A DNA stretch of 64,000 nt from Sulfurospirillum sp. Its GTDB lineage: Bacteria > Campylobacterota > Campylobacteria > Campylobacterales > Sulfurospirillaceae. Each line of letters starts with the position of its first letter. Position 1 is the first letter of the stretch. The stretch is taken from the NCBI GenBank assembly GCA_014859685.1, contig JACUTU010000003.1, forward strand, positions 1 to 64,000, read 5' to 3'. Under the pieces are notes generated by a model that searched no databases, was not told the origin of the DNA, and saw only the letters and a program-made list of their open reading frames with translations. Positions 1 through 8,558 of the stretch are shown here, in pieces. The translations under genes were made by a program, and so were the position numbers.

Positions 1-441
1 ATAGCAACAAAGCTTTGAAGAAGATTAAAGTTTGAAAGGGATGTTATCTTTTTTTACAACGGCTACATGTAACCACCTGTATATAGCTATTTTTAGGATC
101 AATCTACAGGTTTTTAGTTTGTTACATAAGCATCTTTTTTTGATTAAAATGAAGAAAATTATTTCATTTATATATGTTAAGGCGGGATAGGTGCCAATGC
201 CGCCAAGTGTTATTGATTATTGTGATGTGGTTTGTGTGCAGAAAACCAAAATAATTATCAACAATTCTAGAAGTATCAACACATGTATGAAAATTTTCAT
301 TTTAGAATTTGTTTGCTTATTTTTGGTTACATGGAAGCAAAATGAAGATTTAATATTACTTTAATATATCGTTTACTTTAGCAGAAAAATTTTTAGTATA
401 ATCTCTTTACATTTTACACATGAGACAAAAAAGGAGTTCAC
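1..441. other. intergenic region upstream of the BI-1 gene
   Basis: No convincing gene lies here. Bases 3-35 are open to a TGA at 33-35 (a lysine-rich tail) and could be the 3' end of a gene that starts outside the window; this is unproven. There is one TACATGTA at 64-71. A short inverted repeat (CCTGTA near 76-81, TACAGG near 107-112, followed by T's) could be a weak terminator. GGCGG/CCGCC at about 181-203 could form a small stem. The right end holds the promoter of the next gene. Confidence 0.5.
397..402 (+). promoter_or_regulatory. -10 element (TATAAT) for the BI-1 gene
   Basis: A perfect TATAAT lies 40 bases before the start codon in an AT-rich stretch. No clear -35 is visible, as is usual in Campylobacterota. 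AAGGAG at 431-436 is the ribosome binding site of the gene at 442. Confidence 0.6.
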
Positions 442-1149
442 ATGGGACTTTATGACAGAAATTACATATCGCAGCGATCACAAGGATCTCAAGCTGAATA
501 TGCAAATGAAGCCACACAAGCCTCGCTTGGTGTTTTTATCAAACAAACATACCAACTGTTTGCAGCTTCACTGCTAGCAGCTTCAAGTGGTGCTTATATT
601 GGCATTGGATTTGCACCAACTATAGCAAGTTGGTTTTTTGGGCTAGTTATCCTTGAGTTTGCGTTATTGTTTGGTTTATATGCTGCCAAGAAAAAAGCTG
701 GACTCAACCTGATCTTGCTTTTTGGTTTTACATTTGTAAGTGGCTTAACGCTCGCTCCATTACTTACAAGTATCTTGGGACTTGCTGGCGGCGCTTCTAT
801 CGTTGCTAACGCGTTTATGCTTACAACAGTTGCTTTTGGTGGATTGTCAATTTTTGCAATGAATACAAAAAGAGACTTTTCTGCTATGGGCAAAATGCTT
901 TTTATCACGCTGATTGTGATTGTTGTGGCAGGACTTATCAATATATTTTTAGGAAGTCCAATTTTGCAACTTGCAATTGCGAGTATTGGGGCTATACTTT
1001 TTAGTGCTTTCATCCTTTATGATACGCAAAATATCATCCGAGGTGCATATGAAACTCCGATAGAAGGCGCGATTGCTTTGTATCTGGACTTTTTAAATCT
1101 TTTTGTATCTTTGTTACAAATATTAGGTTTATTTGGCAAAGATGAATAA
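442..1149 (+). CDS. Bax inhibitor-1 (BI-1/YccA) family membrane protein
   Basis: This is a 235-residue integral inner-membrane protein of the BI-1/YccA family. About seven hydrophobic segments begin near residue 30, after a short polar N-terminus. The family signature is visible in the segment containing LYDTQNII and in the C-terminal LYLDFLNLF. Bacterial members have been linked to calcium leak and membrane-protease control, but the role here is unknown. The ATG follows AAGGAG at good spacing and a TATAAT at 397-402. The ThiD2 gene follows directly, so the two may be co-transcribed. Confidence 0.9.
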   Translation: MGLYDRNYISQRSQGSQAEYANEATQASLGVFIKQTYQLFAASLLAASSGAYIGIGFAPTIASWFFGLVILEFALLFGLYAAKKKAGLNLILLFGFTFVSGLTLAPLLTSILGLAGGASIVANAFMLTTVAFGGLSIFAMNTKRDFSAMGKMLFITLIVIVVAGLINIFLGSPILQLAIASIGAILFSAFILYDTQNIIRGAYETPIEGAIALYLDFLNLFVSLLQILGLFGKDE

Positions 1150-1156
1150 AACCCAC

Positions 1157-1178
1157 GAGGAGCTTTTTTTGGCTCCTC
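1157..1178 (+). promoter_or_regulatory. hairpin holding the RBS of the ThiD2 gene
   Basis: GAGGAGC at 1157-1163 pairs perfectly with GCTCCTC at 1172-1178 around an 8-base, T-rich loop. It starts seven bases after the BI-1 stop codon. The left arm is the likely Shine-Dalgarno sequence (GAGGAG) for a TTG start at 1169, which sits in the loop. It could damp translation or partly terminate; the T-rich tract is in the loop rather than after the stem. Confidence 0.45.
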
Positions 1179-1555
1179 AAACACTCCGCATTGTTGATGC
1201 AAACCTCAATAGACTTCGTGAAGGTATCAGGGTTGTAGAGGATATCTGTAGATTTTACAATAACTCATATGAATTTGCTGCAAAACTCAAAGCACTCAGA
1301 CACCAAGCAAGATTGCGAGACAACACCGCATTGTTGCAAGCACGAGATATTCTAAACGATCCGCTTAAGGAAACAACACTGAGTGAAAAGAGTAGAAATT
1401 CAATTGAGGAAATCTTGCTATCAAACTTTAAAAGAGCTCAAGAGAGCGCACGGGTCTTGGAAGAGATACTCAAGCTTACGCAGCACAATGAGAGTGAAAA
1501 ATTTAAACAAATACGATACGAACTGTATGATTTAGAAAAGAATTTATTACACTAA
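1169..1555 (+). CDS. stand-alone ThiD2-like domain (thiamine phosphate synthase N-terminal family)
   Basis: The product resembles the ThiD2 family, the helical domain found fused to the N-terminus of ThiE-type thiamine phosphate synthases in some bacteria. The hallmark is the opening LRIVDANLNRLREGIRVVED. Here it stands alone (about 128 residues) with no ThiE domain behind it, so any role in thiamine synthesis is inferred from the family. I place the start at TTG 1169, six bases after GAGGAG. The frame is open upstream to TTG 1133, which would overlap the BI-1 gene and give 140 residues. Confidence 0.75.
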   Translation: MAPQTLRIVDANLNRLREGIRVVEDICRFYNNSYEFAAKLKALRHQARLRDNTALLQARDILNDPLKETTLSEKSRNSIEEILLSNFKRAQESARVLEEILKLTQHNESEKFKQIRYELYDLEKNLLH

Positions 1556-1573
1556 GATTTGATTGCACGCTAG

Positions 1574-1603
1574 CCTTACGCACTTTTACAAAAAGTTCGT
1601 AAA
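1574..1603 (+). repeat. degenerate dispersed repeat, copy 1
   Basis: This stretch reads CTTACGCACTTTTACAAAAA and continues with GTTCGTAAA. It closely matches 40807-40836 (CTTACACATTTTTGCAAAAA, then ATTTGTAAA). Each copy has an imperfect TTTRC/GTAAA dyad and lies between genes. Two copies are too few to call a family with confidence. Confidence 0.35.
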
Positions 1604-1708
1604 TACCTCTCATTTTCTTTAAAAAAACTCTTTTCATAGCTTTAAGGGGCTGTAGGAATTTGTCCCTGCCACAAACGGACGCATTTGTTTTAGTGTGTCA
1701 CAAGCAGG

Positions 1709-1740
1709 TTACATGTAAGAGTTTTACCCCTTACATGTAA
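1709..1740. repeat. paired TTACATGTAA motifs at a convergent gene end
   Basis: Two perfect copies of the 10-bp palindrome, at 1709-1718 and 1731-1740, are separated by 12 bases and lie just beyond the stop codon of the rhodanese gene (minus) and downstream of the ThiD2 gene (plus). The two copies can pair as a 10-bp stem, which would suit a terminator. No strong T-run follows on the plus strand. Confidence 0.55.
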
Positions 1741-1745
1741 GATTT

Positions 1746-2960
1746 TTAGCCTAAAGGCTCATTTACGATTATTTCACATTTGTTTTGTGCATCGCATTTT
1801 ATGTTTGCATCAAAATAAAATATCTTTGATACATCTATTTTTGCATCATTTAATTTCATATGTGCTTCCATTGCTCTACCGCCTGTTGCACAGTTGAAAA
1901 TCACAACCTTATCTTTCGGCAATGCTGCTGCAAAATCTTTTATGCTCATTTTCGCGGCTTCCAAATTCATAGCACCTTTAAGATGTCCATTTGCAAACTC
2001 TTCAGGGCTTCTTACATCAACTATGGCAACATTTGCTGGTACTTTATCAGCAACCACAAGAGCTTTGTACCATTCTCCATCAACTGTTCCATCATCAACG
2101 CCCAATTGAATGCCATCTACTACTTTTACAGCTTCTGGTGATGCGACTTTGGGTGCTTCTTTTTTAGCACCTTTTGTTGTTGGCATCTCAGCTGCTTTCC
2201 ATGCTGGCAATCCACCTGCAAATACTTTTACATTGCTGTAGCCAAGCTCTTGTAGTTTGTGTGCTACTACATGTGATTTGTGGCATTCATATCCTGCACA
2301 AAAAGTGATGATTGGGGTTGCTTTATCTGTTGGAAATCTTCCCATGAGTTTAGGCATATCATCATCATTCATAAAAAGTGCGCCAGGAATGGATTCTGCC
2401 AAAGTTTTAGCATAAGGTCTTGCATCAATCAAAAGTGCACCATTTTTCTTAAATGCTGCTTCCACAACAGGCACACCAACTTCTACATAAGACTTTGTCT
2501 TCCACTCAGGCTCACCTGCTTGGTAGAGTTTTACATCTGTAAATCCTTTTGCTTGAAGCATTCCAGCTACTTTTGGACTTTTACCACATTCCCATCCGCC
2601 ACAATAAACAATAATCTCTTTATCTTTTGCCACTTTATCGAGCTGTCCAACATACTTATCAAACTCAGTATCTGGGATATTGAGACTTGATGGGATTGTT
2701 GATTTTGCATACATAGCAGCTGGTCTTGCATCAATCAAAATTGCTTTTGCACCACTACGAGTACCGATACCTATTTTTGCATTAGTGTATGCAAAATCTA
2801 CAACTTCTAAGTTGTATTTTTTGATAAGTTTTGCAACTGCTGGAGCTGGGGCGTTGAGTTTTTTACTCACTTCTTTTTCTGGTACAGTTGGTTGTTCTGC
2901 ACATCCACTAAACATCAAAGCTACCGCAACAACGCTAGCCAACATAAGTCTTAATTTCAT
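1746..2960 (-). CDS. periplasmic lipoprotein with three rhodanese domains
   Basis: This 404-residue protein has a lipoprotein signal (hydrophobic stretch, then the FSGC lipobox with Cys about residue 20). Three rhodanese-like domains follow. Their active-site loops are visible as YCGGWECGKS (about residue 119), FCAGYECHKS (about 221) and NCATGGRA (about 356), so all three keep a Cys at the catalytic position. Rhodaneses carry sulfane sulfur as a Cys persulfide. The gene is the last of the psrABC run, 26 bases after psrC, so it may hand polysulfide sulfur to PsrA, like the unrelated-operon Sud protein of Wolinella. That role is inference; the domains and the export signal are clear. Confidence 0.88.
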   Translation of the reverse strand: MKLRLMLASVVAVALMFSGCAEQPTVPEKEVSKKLNAPAPAVAKLIKKYNLEVVDFAYTNAKIGIGTRSGAKAILIDARPAAMYAKSTIPSSLNIPDTEFDKYVGQLDKVAKDKEIIVYCGGWECGKSPKVAGMLQAKGFTDVKLYQAGEPEWKTKSYVEVGVPVVEAAFKKNGALLIDARPYAKTLAESIPGALFMNDDDMPKLMGRFPTDKATPIITFCAGYECHKSHVVAHKLQELGYSNVKVFAGGLPAWKAAEMPTTKGAKKEAPKVASPEAVKVVDGIQLGVDDGTVDGEWYKALVVADKVPANVAIVDVRSPEEFANGHLKGAMNLEAAKMSIKDFAAALPKDKVVIFNCATGGRAMEAHMKLNDAKIDVSKIFYFDANIKCDAQNKCEIIVNEPLG

Positions 2961-2986
2961 TTTGACTCCTTTTAAGTGTATTGTGT

Positions 2987-4153
2987 TTAATAATGACCAT
3001 TATCGTCAAGGTTAAATACTTTTTCTGCTATATAAAACAAAAATATAGCAATACCAATACCGCCAAAACCTATAGCAAATTCTGCTAAAGATGGAAAATA
3101 ATCAATAAAACCAGGAGGCAACTGGTAATCACTTCTCTTGAGTGTATCCATAGGATAGATGAGAGTATCATGCACCAAATCATAGCGCATAAAGAAAATA
3201 CCAACCATACCTGTAAGAGAAGCATACACCATAGGTTTAATCGCTTCAGCATTACTCAAAAGAATAATAAGAAATGGAATTAGCATACCTAAAAAAACTT
3301 CACCAAATATAAAAGTTGGGCTTTGGATTACATGTAATATCGTCTCGGCACGCTCTGGCATAGAACCGTAAAGTGCTGTAATAATTTTCCATGCTTCAAA
3401 AAATATCAAAACTCCAAGAAGCATTCCTAAAATTTTGTTTAATTTTTTGAGCATAGGAATTACATGTGCTGGATATTCATTTCTGTATCTAAAACCATAA
3501 AAAATATAGATAAGATAACATCCTGTTATCATCGCTGAGAGGATAAAATATACAGGATAAAAAACACCATTAGCAGATGGGCGTGAAATTAAAAAGCCAA
3601 ATACAGCACCCAGATTTGAGTGTGCTGCAAGCCCTGCTAAAAGTCCGCCGATACCAAATATCTTTGACCATTTATGACTTACTTTTACGGCCAAAAAGAA
3701 AAACTCTATCATAATAAACACCATATAAACACCATACAATGTTCCCATCCACCAAATCGCAGAAGTGAGTCCTGGTGTCAGTACATTGTAGATGATCATC
3801 CTTATAGGATGCCCTATTTCAAGTGAAATAACAGCGAAACCTGAAAGCAAAGTAATGATAGCACCCGCAATTGCGCGTTTACCAATTTGCTGGAACTCTT
3901 GTATGCCAAATACATGCCCTATAGAGGAGATGATACAAAGTCCTGTTGAACTTACAACAAAGAAAACATACATAGAAATTAAGAGCCCCCAAGGATGTTG
4001 TCTTGTCACATTAAACGCATGATGACCATGCAAGAAAAAGTAAACTGCCCCTGCCACAAAAGAGGCGAGCAATGTCGCCCCAATCACTGCCACCAAAAGA
4101 TTGAGTGGCGTTTTTCTAAAAGTTATTAGACTTTTTATAGAAAATTCATTCAT
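2987..4153 (-). CDS. psrC: polysulfide/thiosulfate reductase membrane subunit (NrfD/PsrC family)
   Basis: A 388-residue polytopic membrane protein of the NrfD/PsrC family, with about eight to nine hydrophobic helices. This subunit anchors the catalytic PsrA-PsrB pair and passes quinol electrons to them. The gene lies 11 bases after psrB on the same strand, which fixes the assignment. Residues near HPIRMI and the long loops between helices fit the family. There is a TACATGTA inside the gene at 3329-3336, read as ILHV. Whether the natural acceptor is polysulfide, thiosulfate or tetrathionate cannot be told from sequence. Confidence 0.9.
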   Translation of the reverse strand: MNEFSIKSLITFRKTPLNLLVAVIGATLLASFVAGAVYFFLHGHHAFNVTRQHPWGLLISMYVFFVVSSTGLCIISSIGHVFGIQEFQQIGKRAIAGAIITLLSGFAVISLEIGHPIRMIIYNVLTPGLTSAIWWMGTLYGVYMVFIMIEFFFLAVKVSHKWSKIFGIGGLLAGLAAHSNLGAVFGFLISRPSANGVFYPVYFILSAMITGCYLIYIFYGFRYRNEYPAHVIPMLKKLNKILGMLLGVLIFFEAWKIITALYGSMPERAETILHVIQSPTFIFGEVFLGMLIPFLIILLSNAEAIKPMVYASLTGMVGIFFMRYDLVHDTLIYPMDTLKRSDYQLPPGFIDYFPSLAEFAIGFGGIGIAIFLFYIAEKVFNLDDNGHY

Positions 4154-4164
4154 AATACTTCCCT

Positions 4165-4728
4165 CTAAATAAGATAGAATAGTTTTGGTTTTGTACCAAG
4201 ACCTGCTTTGATTTGCTTATACTCTCGCTTTGAAAGTACTTGTGAAATCTCACTGTTTGGATCATCTAAATCACCAAATATTCTTACCTTGGTTGGACAT
4301 GTTGCTTGGCATGCTGTCGTTGTCTCTCCATTTGCTAGCCTTGTATCTGCACAAAAGTTACATTTATCCACTGTTATCGTTCTATTGTCGACATATCTCG
4401 CATCATAAGGACATGCGTTAATACAATAGGTACATAAAATGCACTGTTCGGGATTGATTCTCACTACACCATTTTGGTCATAGTAAGTAGCATTGGTAGG
4501 ACAAACTTGCTGGCAAGGAGCATTGTCACAATGTTGACACTGAGAAGGATAGTATGCTTGAGAAGCAATGGAGAGATTTGGAAATTCTCCTTCTATTTCT
4601 TTTACACCTACCCAAATTCTATAGTGGTCTTTATCTAAAAGAATGCCATTTTCTTGTTTACAAGCACTCTCGCACGCCCTACAATTTATACAATTTTTAT
4701 AATCTAATGCCATTGCGAAACGAGCCAT
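4165..4728 (-). CDS. psrB: polysulfide/thiosulfate reductase iron-sulfur subunit
   Basis: A 187-residue electron-transfer subunit with four [4Fe-4S] motifs. The Cys clusters are visible as CINCRACESACK (about residue 14), CQHCDNAPCQQVCP (about 64), CILCTYCINACP (about 96) and CNFC...CQATCP (about 123-145). It has no signal peptide of its own, as expected for a DMSO-reductase-family beta subunit exported with the Tat-targeted catalytic subunit. It starts two bases after the psrA stop codon and precedes psrC. Confidence 0.93.
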   Translation of the reverse strand: MARFAMALDYKNCINCRACESACKQENGILLDKDHYRIWVGVKEIEGEFPNLSIASQAYYPSQCQHCDNAPCQQVCPTNATYYDQNGVVRINPEQCILCTYCINACPYDARYVDNRTITVDKCNFCADTRLANGETTTACQATCPTKVRIFGDLDDPNSEISQVLSKREYKQIKAGLGTKPKLFYLI

Positions 4729-4730
4729 TG

Positions 4731-7073
4731 TTACACCTTTCTAATTTCTACAATTGTTTCGTGAAGACATGTCGCACCGTGCATTGGTTCGATAATATCT
4801 TCCAAGATATTCGCATCATTTCCACCATTGTCGTGTGCCAATGTCAAATCTGAAGAAGCATTTCCAAAGCCATGAACAAAAAAGAGTGTGTCTTGTCCTA
4901 TCTTCTCTGTTGGATATGCGCGAATTGTTGTTTTTCCTACTTTACTGGAAACTTCTATAAGATCCCCAAATTTTATACCTCGCTTTGTTGCGACTCTTTT
5001 ATTGATCCAAGCATAATTTGTTGGAACAAGGCTAAGCAAGAGTTTATTGTTGGATGAGCCTGATTGTGTGAATTGTGCGTGACGCCCAGTAATAAAGTTA
5101 AACTTTCCATCTGGAATCTCTTTGAGATATTCATCTTTCCATAAAGGCATCGCGTCAATCCCTTTTGAAACTAAAGAATCTATTTTGCATTCTACTTTTC
5201 CTGAAGGAGTTGCGAGCTTACCATTTTTCACAGAGTACGCTTTTTTGCTCTCAGGATAGTATTCATAGTTATTAACATTAAGTTTTTTGAAGTATTTATC
5301 CATATCAGGATAATAGACGCCTTTTTCTTCTAGTGCCTGCACTGCATCTGGATAATTGGCAACTGCATGATGATTTAACTCTTCTTGGCTCTCATAAAAT
5401 GCTTTTGTAAGATCAAAATCTCCATATACAGATTCTTCACCATCTTTTTCTATGGCATCTTGCACTTCAGTATCATATTTTTTTGTCACTGCAAAAAGCT
5501 GCTTTGAGATATTTTTTGTGAGTCCTCTCATAATATCAATGACTGCTTTTGTTTCAAATAAAGGTTCAACTACCTTATTTCTTTGTGCGATTGCGGGCTC
5601 GATTCCACCAAAAGATTTGACAGGATCTGTACGCTCTAAATATGTACACTCTGGCAAAATAACATCGCTCAGCATGACTGTATCACTTGGCATCGTATCA
5701 ATTGTTACTACAAGATCGAGCTTTTTAAGAAATTCTGCTGTTTTTCTACTATTTGGCATATTGGACATAGGATTGTGTTTATAATTAAATAAAGCTCTGA
5801 TTGGATAAGGATTTCTTCCCTCTAAAATCATATTTCTAAATCCCACCCAACTGCCGCTACCGCCAACAACTGCTGCTTCATTTTTGTCAATTCTTGATTT
5901 TGCATTATCATAAATTGGACTCGGAACATCATGCCCTATGAGTGGTAAATTTTTACCAAAACATATGCCACCTTTTACATCAACACCGCCACCAAGCGCA
6001 CTAAATAGAGCCTGCGCCCGACGGAGTTGAAAATCATTTTTACTCCATGTTGTACGCCTGCCTTGATAGTAAATAGCTCGTGGTGCATGAGACATGAATG
6101 TTCTTGCTACTTCATAAATATCTTGTGCAGGGATTCCTGTAATTTTTTGCGCCCACTCGGGAGTATAACCGCTTGAAAGAATATGATTTTTATACGCTTC
6201 AAAATTATTAAAGCTTGTTGCTACAAATTGTTTGTTATAAATCTCTTCATTTATCGCAACATAAGTCAAAGCCAAAACAAATGCCAAATCGGTACCCACT
6301 TTTAAAGGAATCCATTTATCACTTTTTGCTGCTGTATTTGTAAAACGAGGATCAACGGTGATGAGTTTTGCACCTCTGCCAATTGTACGCTTGAAAAAAT
6401 CCATAGTATCAGGAGTAACTATAGCTTCAGCTCTATTTGCACCAGCCATAATCACATAATCAGCGTTCACTAAATCCGCACTGCCATAACCACCAATCGT
6501 GAGAGCATATCCTGAAACTGTTGTTGCAAGACAGAGACTCGCATGGTTAAGAAAATGAGAAGAACCAAAACCTGTAAAAAAGTTTTTAAATGTATGCTCT
6601 GCAACACCCTCGCCTGCACAAAATGCCACTGTTGAGCGGTTGTCATGTTCTTCATCAAGAATCTGAGCTAATTTGTCACCTATATATTTATATGCTTCGT
6701 CCCAAGATACTCTTTTAAATTTTCCACTCCCCTTTTCACCATCTCTAATGAGTGGGTATTTCAATCTATCTGGATCATAAAGTGCCTGTACACCAGCATT
6801 TCCTCTTGGGCAGAGCATATTTCTTGATTTTGGAAAATATGGATTTGGATCCAACTTCGTCACAACACCATCCTCAACATATGCAAAAGCGGCACACTTA
6901 TTTACACACATTTCACATAAAGTGGCTATTTTTTTTCTTCCAGCTTGACCAGATTCACTAGCTTTTGCTTTGGCGCTTGCTAGTATCTCTGATGGACTCA
7001 TTGCATAGCCACCAGCGATAGTTAATGCAATACTGCCTTGAAGAAATCTCCTTCTTGAGACCTCAACTTTCAT
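4731..7073 (-). CDS. psrA: molybdopterin catalytic subunit, polysulfide/thiosulfate reductase
   Basis: A 780-residue member of the DMSO reductase superfamily, PsrA/PhsA branch. The N-terminus carries a Tat signal (SRRRFLQG), so the folded enzyme goes to the periplasm. A [4Fe-4S] motif follows (CEMCVNKC, then LCPRGN about residue 90). The likely molybdenum-ligand Cys lies in HASLCLATT near residue 180. The C-terminal molybdopterin-binding domain is complete. The start has AAGGAG in front. psrB, psrC and a triple-rhodanese lipoprotein follow in one run, so the complex probably reduces polysulfide or thiosulfate with quinol or hydrogen/formate electrons. The exact substrate is inference. Confidence 0.9.
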   Translation of the reverse strand: MKVEVSRRRFLQGSIALTIAGGYAMSPSEILASAKAKASESGQAGRKKIATLCEMCVNKCAAFAYVEDGVVTKLDPNPYFPKSRNMLCPRGNAGVQALYDPDRLKYPLIRDGEKGSGKFKRVSWDEAYKYIGDKLAQILDEEHDNRSTVAFCAGEGVAEHTFKNFFTGFGSSHFLNHASLCLATTVSGYALTIGGYGSADLVNADYVIMAGANRAEAIVTPDTMDFFKRTIGRGAKLITVDPRFTNTAAKSDKWIPLKVGTDLAFVLALTYVAINEEIYNKQFVATSFNNFEAYKNHILSSGYTPEWAQKITGIPAQDIYEVARTFMSHAPRAIYYQGRRTTWSKNDFQLRRAQALFSALGGGVDVKGGICFGKNLPLIGHDVPSPIYDNAKSRIDKNEAAVVGGSGSWVGFRNMILEGRNPYPIRALFNYKHNPMSNMPNSRKTAEFLKKLDLVVTIDTMPSDTVMLSDVILPECTYLERTDPVKSFGGIEPAIAQRNKVVEPLFETKAVIDIMRGLTKNISKQLFAVTKKYDTEVQDAIEKDGEESVYGDFDLTKAFYESQEELNHHAVANYPDAVQALEEKGVYYPDMDKYFKKLNVNNYEYYPESKKAYSVKNGKLATPSGKVECKIDSLVSKGIDAMPLWKDEYLKEIPDGKFNFITGRHAQFTQSGSSNNKLLLSLVPTNYAWINKRVATKRGIKFGDLIEVSSKVGKTTIRAYPTEKIGQDTLFFVHGFGNASSDLTLAHDNGGNDANILEDIIEPMHGATCLHETIVEIRKV

Positions 7074-7421
7074 CGCTTCTCCTTCTTTATTTTTAGCTTT
7101 AAGTTTTTATTAGATTTTACCTACAAGAACTATCATTTACACTAACTATTGTATTTATAAAATCTTATATTTAACTTATAGAGCCGGCAAGAAGGAGAAA
7201 GCTTATGACAAAAAATAGCCAAAATACCCTATTGATCGCTATTTCATATCAGAGAAAAAAGTTAAAAAAATATTTCTATCTAGCAATAGAAAGTTCATAA
7301 TTTTTTACTTTTTTTGAGAAAAATTTAGAAATGTAATAAAAATATAACTTTTTATATCTATTTTTCCTTTAAGGTTGAGAAGAAAAAAAGGCAATTATTG
7401 TTTTATTTTGAAAACTAATAC
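7074..7421. other. intergenic region between psrA and the bioC-like gene
   Basis: A very AT-rich gap. On the minus strand it must hold the psrA promoter and the AAGGAG in front of its ATG. On the plus strand it contains one small open frame with a good ribosome binding site (7205-7300, listed separately). Beyond that I see only A/T runs. Confidence 0.5.
7205..7300 (+). CDS. possible 31-residue small protein
   Basis: An ATG at 7205 follows AAGAAGGAGAAAGC, a strong ribosome binding site, and opens a 31-codon frame to TAA at 7298-7300. The product begins MTKNSQNTLL and is basic in the middle. I do not recognise it. The support is the RBS alone; the frame is short and the region AT-rich, so it may be chance. 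Confidence 0.3.
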   Translation: MTKNSQNTLLIAISYQRKKLKKYFYLAIESS

Positions 7422-8141
7422 TTATAATAATATCGTACTTGAAGACAAATTTTCTTTACATGTAAAGAAGCAGACTTCAAATTCAAGATACTCATGCGGA
7501 TAATTTTTGATAAGATCTTTTGTTTGGGCAACACTCAATCTTTTTACACCACCACTTATACCACTTCTCTTGATGTAGCGAAATTTTGAGATATTGTCTT
7601 CAAAGAAGAGTTTGTATTTTTTGATGCTTACTGCAACATTAAAGTATCTCGAGATTAGTGAAGTAAGCGCATCACTTGAGGGCAAAAAACTTTTGAGTCC
7701 TGCATGCTGGTTGATACTTGCAAAAGTTCCATCGCTAAAGATTGCAAAAAGAATACGAGAGGAAAGTTGTTTGCAACGCTGTAAAACTTTTTCGAGGTCT
7801 TTTGACCATTGCAGGGCAGATGCTGAGATGATGAGATCAAATGGAGCATAATTCTTTACATGTAAGAAAAAATCCTCACACTCAAAGTCATTATGTATGA
7901 GCATTATATGATCTGATTTTGGATGGAGTTCACACATCGCAAGTGCATTATCAACACCCACAAAAAGTTCATAATCGTCCAAAAGTTCCCTGCAAATAGC
8001 ACCACTCCCGCAACCTAGATCAAGTATTTTTTGTGGTGCGTCTGTGATCTTATTTACAAGTTCTTTTGCAACTTCTTTTTGGATAAGGCTCACAGCATCA
8101 TAATTTTTGGCAAATCTACAGAACTCTTGGATATGATTCAT
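7422..8141 (-). CDS. bioC: BioC-like SAM-dependent methyltransferase
   Basis: A 239-residue class I methyltransferase. The SAM-binding glycine motif LDLGCGSGAICREL (about residue 40) and the following acidic VGVD are clear. Overall layout fits BioC, which methylates malonyl-ACP to start pimelate synthesis for biotin. No other biotin gene is nearby, so the substrate is inferred from similarity only; a generic methyltransferase is possible. Two TACATGTA palindromes lie inside the gene (7457-7464, 7857-7864), read as FTCK and LHVK. It is divergent from secG. Confidence 0.7.
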   Translation of the reverse strand: MNHIQEFCRFAKNYDAVSLIQKEVAKELVNKITDAPQKILDLGCGSGAICRELLDDYELFVGVDNALAMCELHPKSDHIMLIHNDFECEDFFLHVKNYAPFDLIISASALQWSKDLEKVLQRCKQLSSRILFAIFSDGTFASINQHAGLKSFLPSSDALTSLISRYFNVAVSIKKYKLFFEDNISKFRYIKRSGISGGVKRLSVAQTKDLIKNYPHEYLEFEVCFFTCKENLSSSTILL

Positions 8142-8216
8142 ACTTTTAACTATTTTTTAAATTTTTTTGATATAATGGGCGATTATACTTTATATTTACT
8201 AAAAAGGACATTTAAT

Positions 8217-8555
8217 ATGACCGGCATTTTATTGGTCTCTCAATTCATTCTAGCAGCTGTTTTAACCATCGCTGTGTTGCTTCAAAAAAGCTCTTCCATA
8301 GGTCTTGGTGCGTACAGTGGCAGCAACGAATCCCTCTTTGGTGCAAAAGGTCCTGCTGGATTTATGGCAAAATTTACTTTTATTGTTGGCTTTATTTTTA
8401 TCGTAAACACTATCTCCCTTGGATACTTTTACAATCAAGATAAAAAAACTTCTTTAGCTGAGCAAATTAGTGTTGAAAAAAGCGTTGTTCCACAATCTCT
8501 AGATAGCGCAAAGGCCCCGCAAACTCCAACCGCTCCAGCTGCTCCTAAAAATTAG
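8217..8555 (+). CDS. secG: preprotein translocase subunit SecG
   Basis: SecG, the small auxiliary membrane subunit of the SecYEG channel. The 112-residue product has two hydrophobic helices (about residues 2-22 and 52-73) around the conserved LLQKSSSIGLGAYSGS loop. A proline/alanine-rich tail ends in APKN. I place the start at ATG 8217 (MTGILLVSQF), preceded by AAAAGGACA; the longer open frame upstream to 8031 overlaps the divergent methyltransferase and is not SecG-like. A deacetylase gene begins three bases after the stop, and frr and pyrE follow. Confidence 0.93.
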   Translation: MTGILLVSQFILAAVLTIAVLLQKSSSIGLGAYSGSNESLFGAKGPAGFMAKFTFIVGFIFIVNTISLGYFYNQDKKTSLAEQISVEKSVVPQSLDSAKAPQTPTAPAAPKN

Positions 8556-8558
8556 CAA

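Noticed and set aside
323-340. GG-N10-GC spacing resembling sigma-54 upstream of the BI-1 gene
   Set aside because: The -12 part reads AAGC, not TTGC, and a good TATAAT lies nearer the gene.
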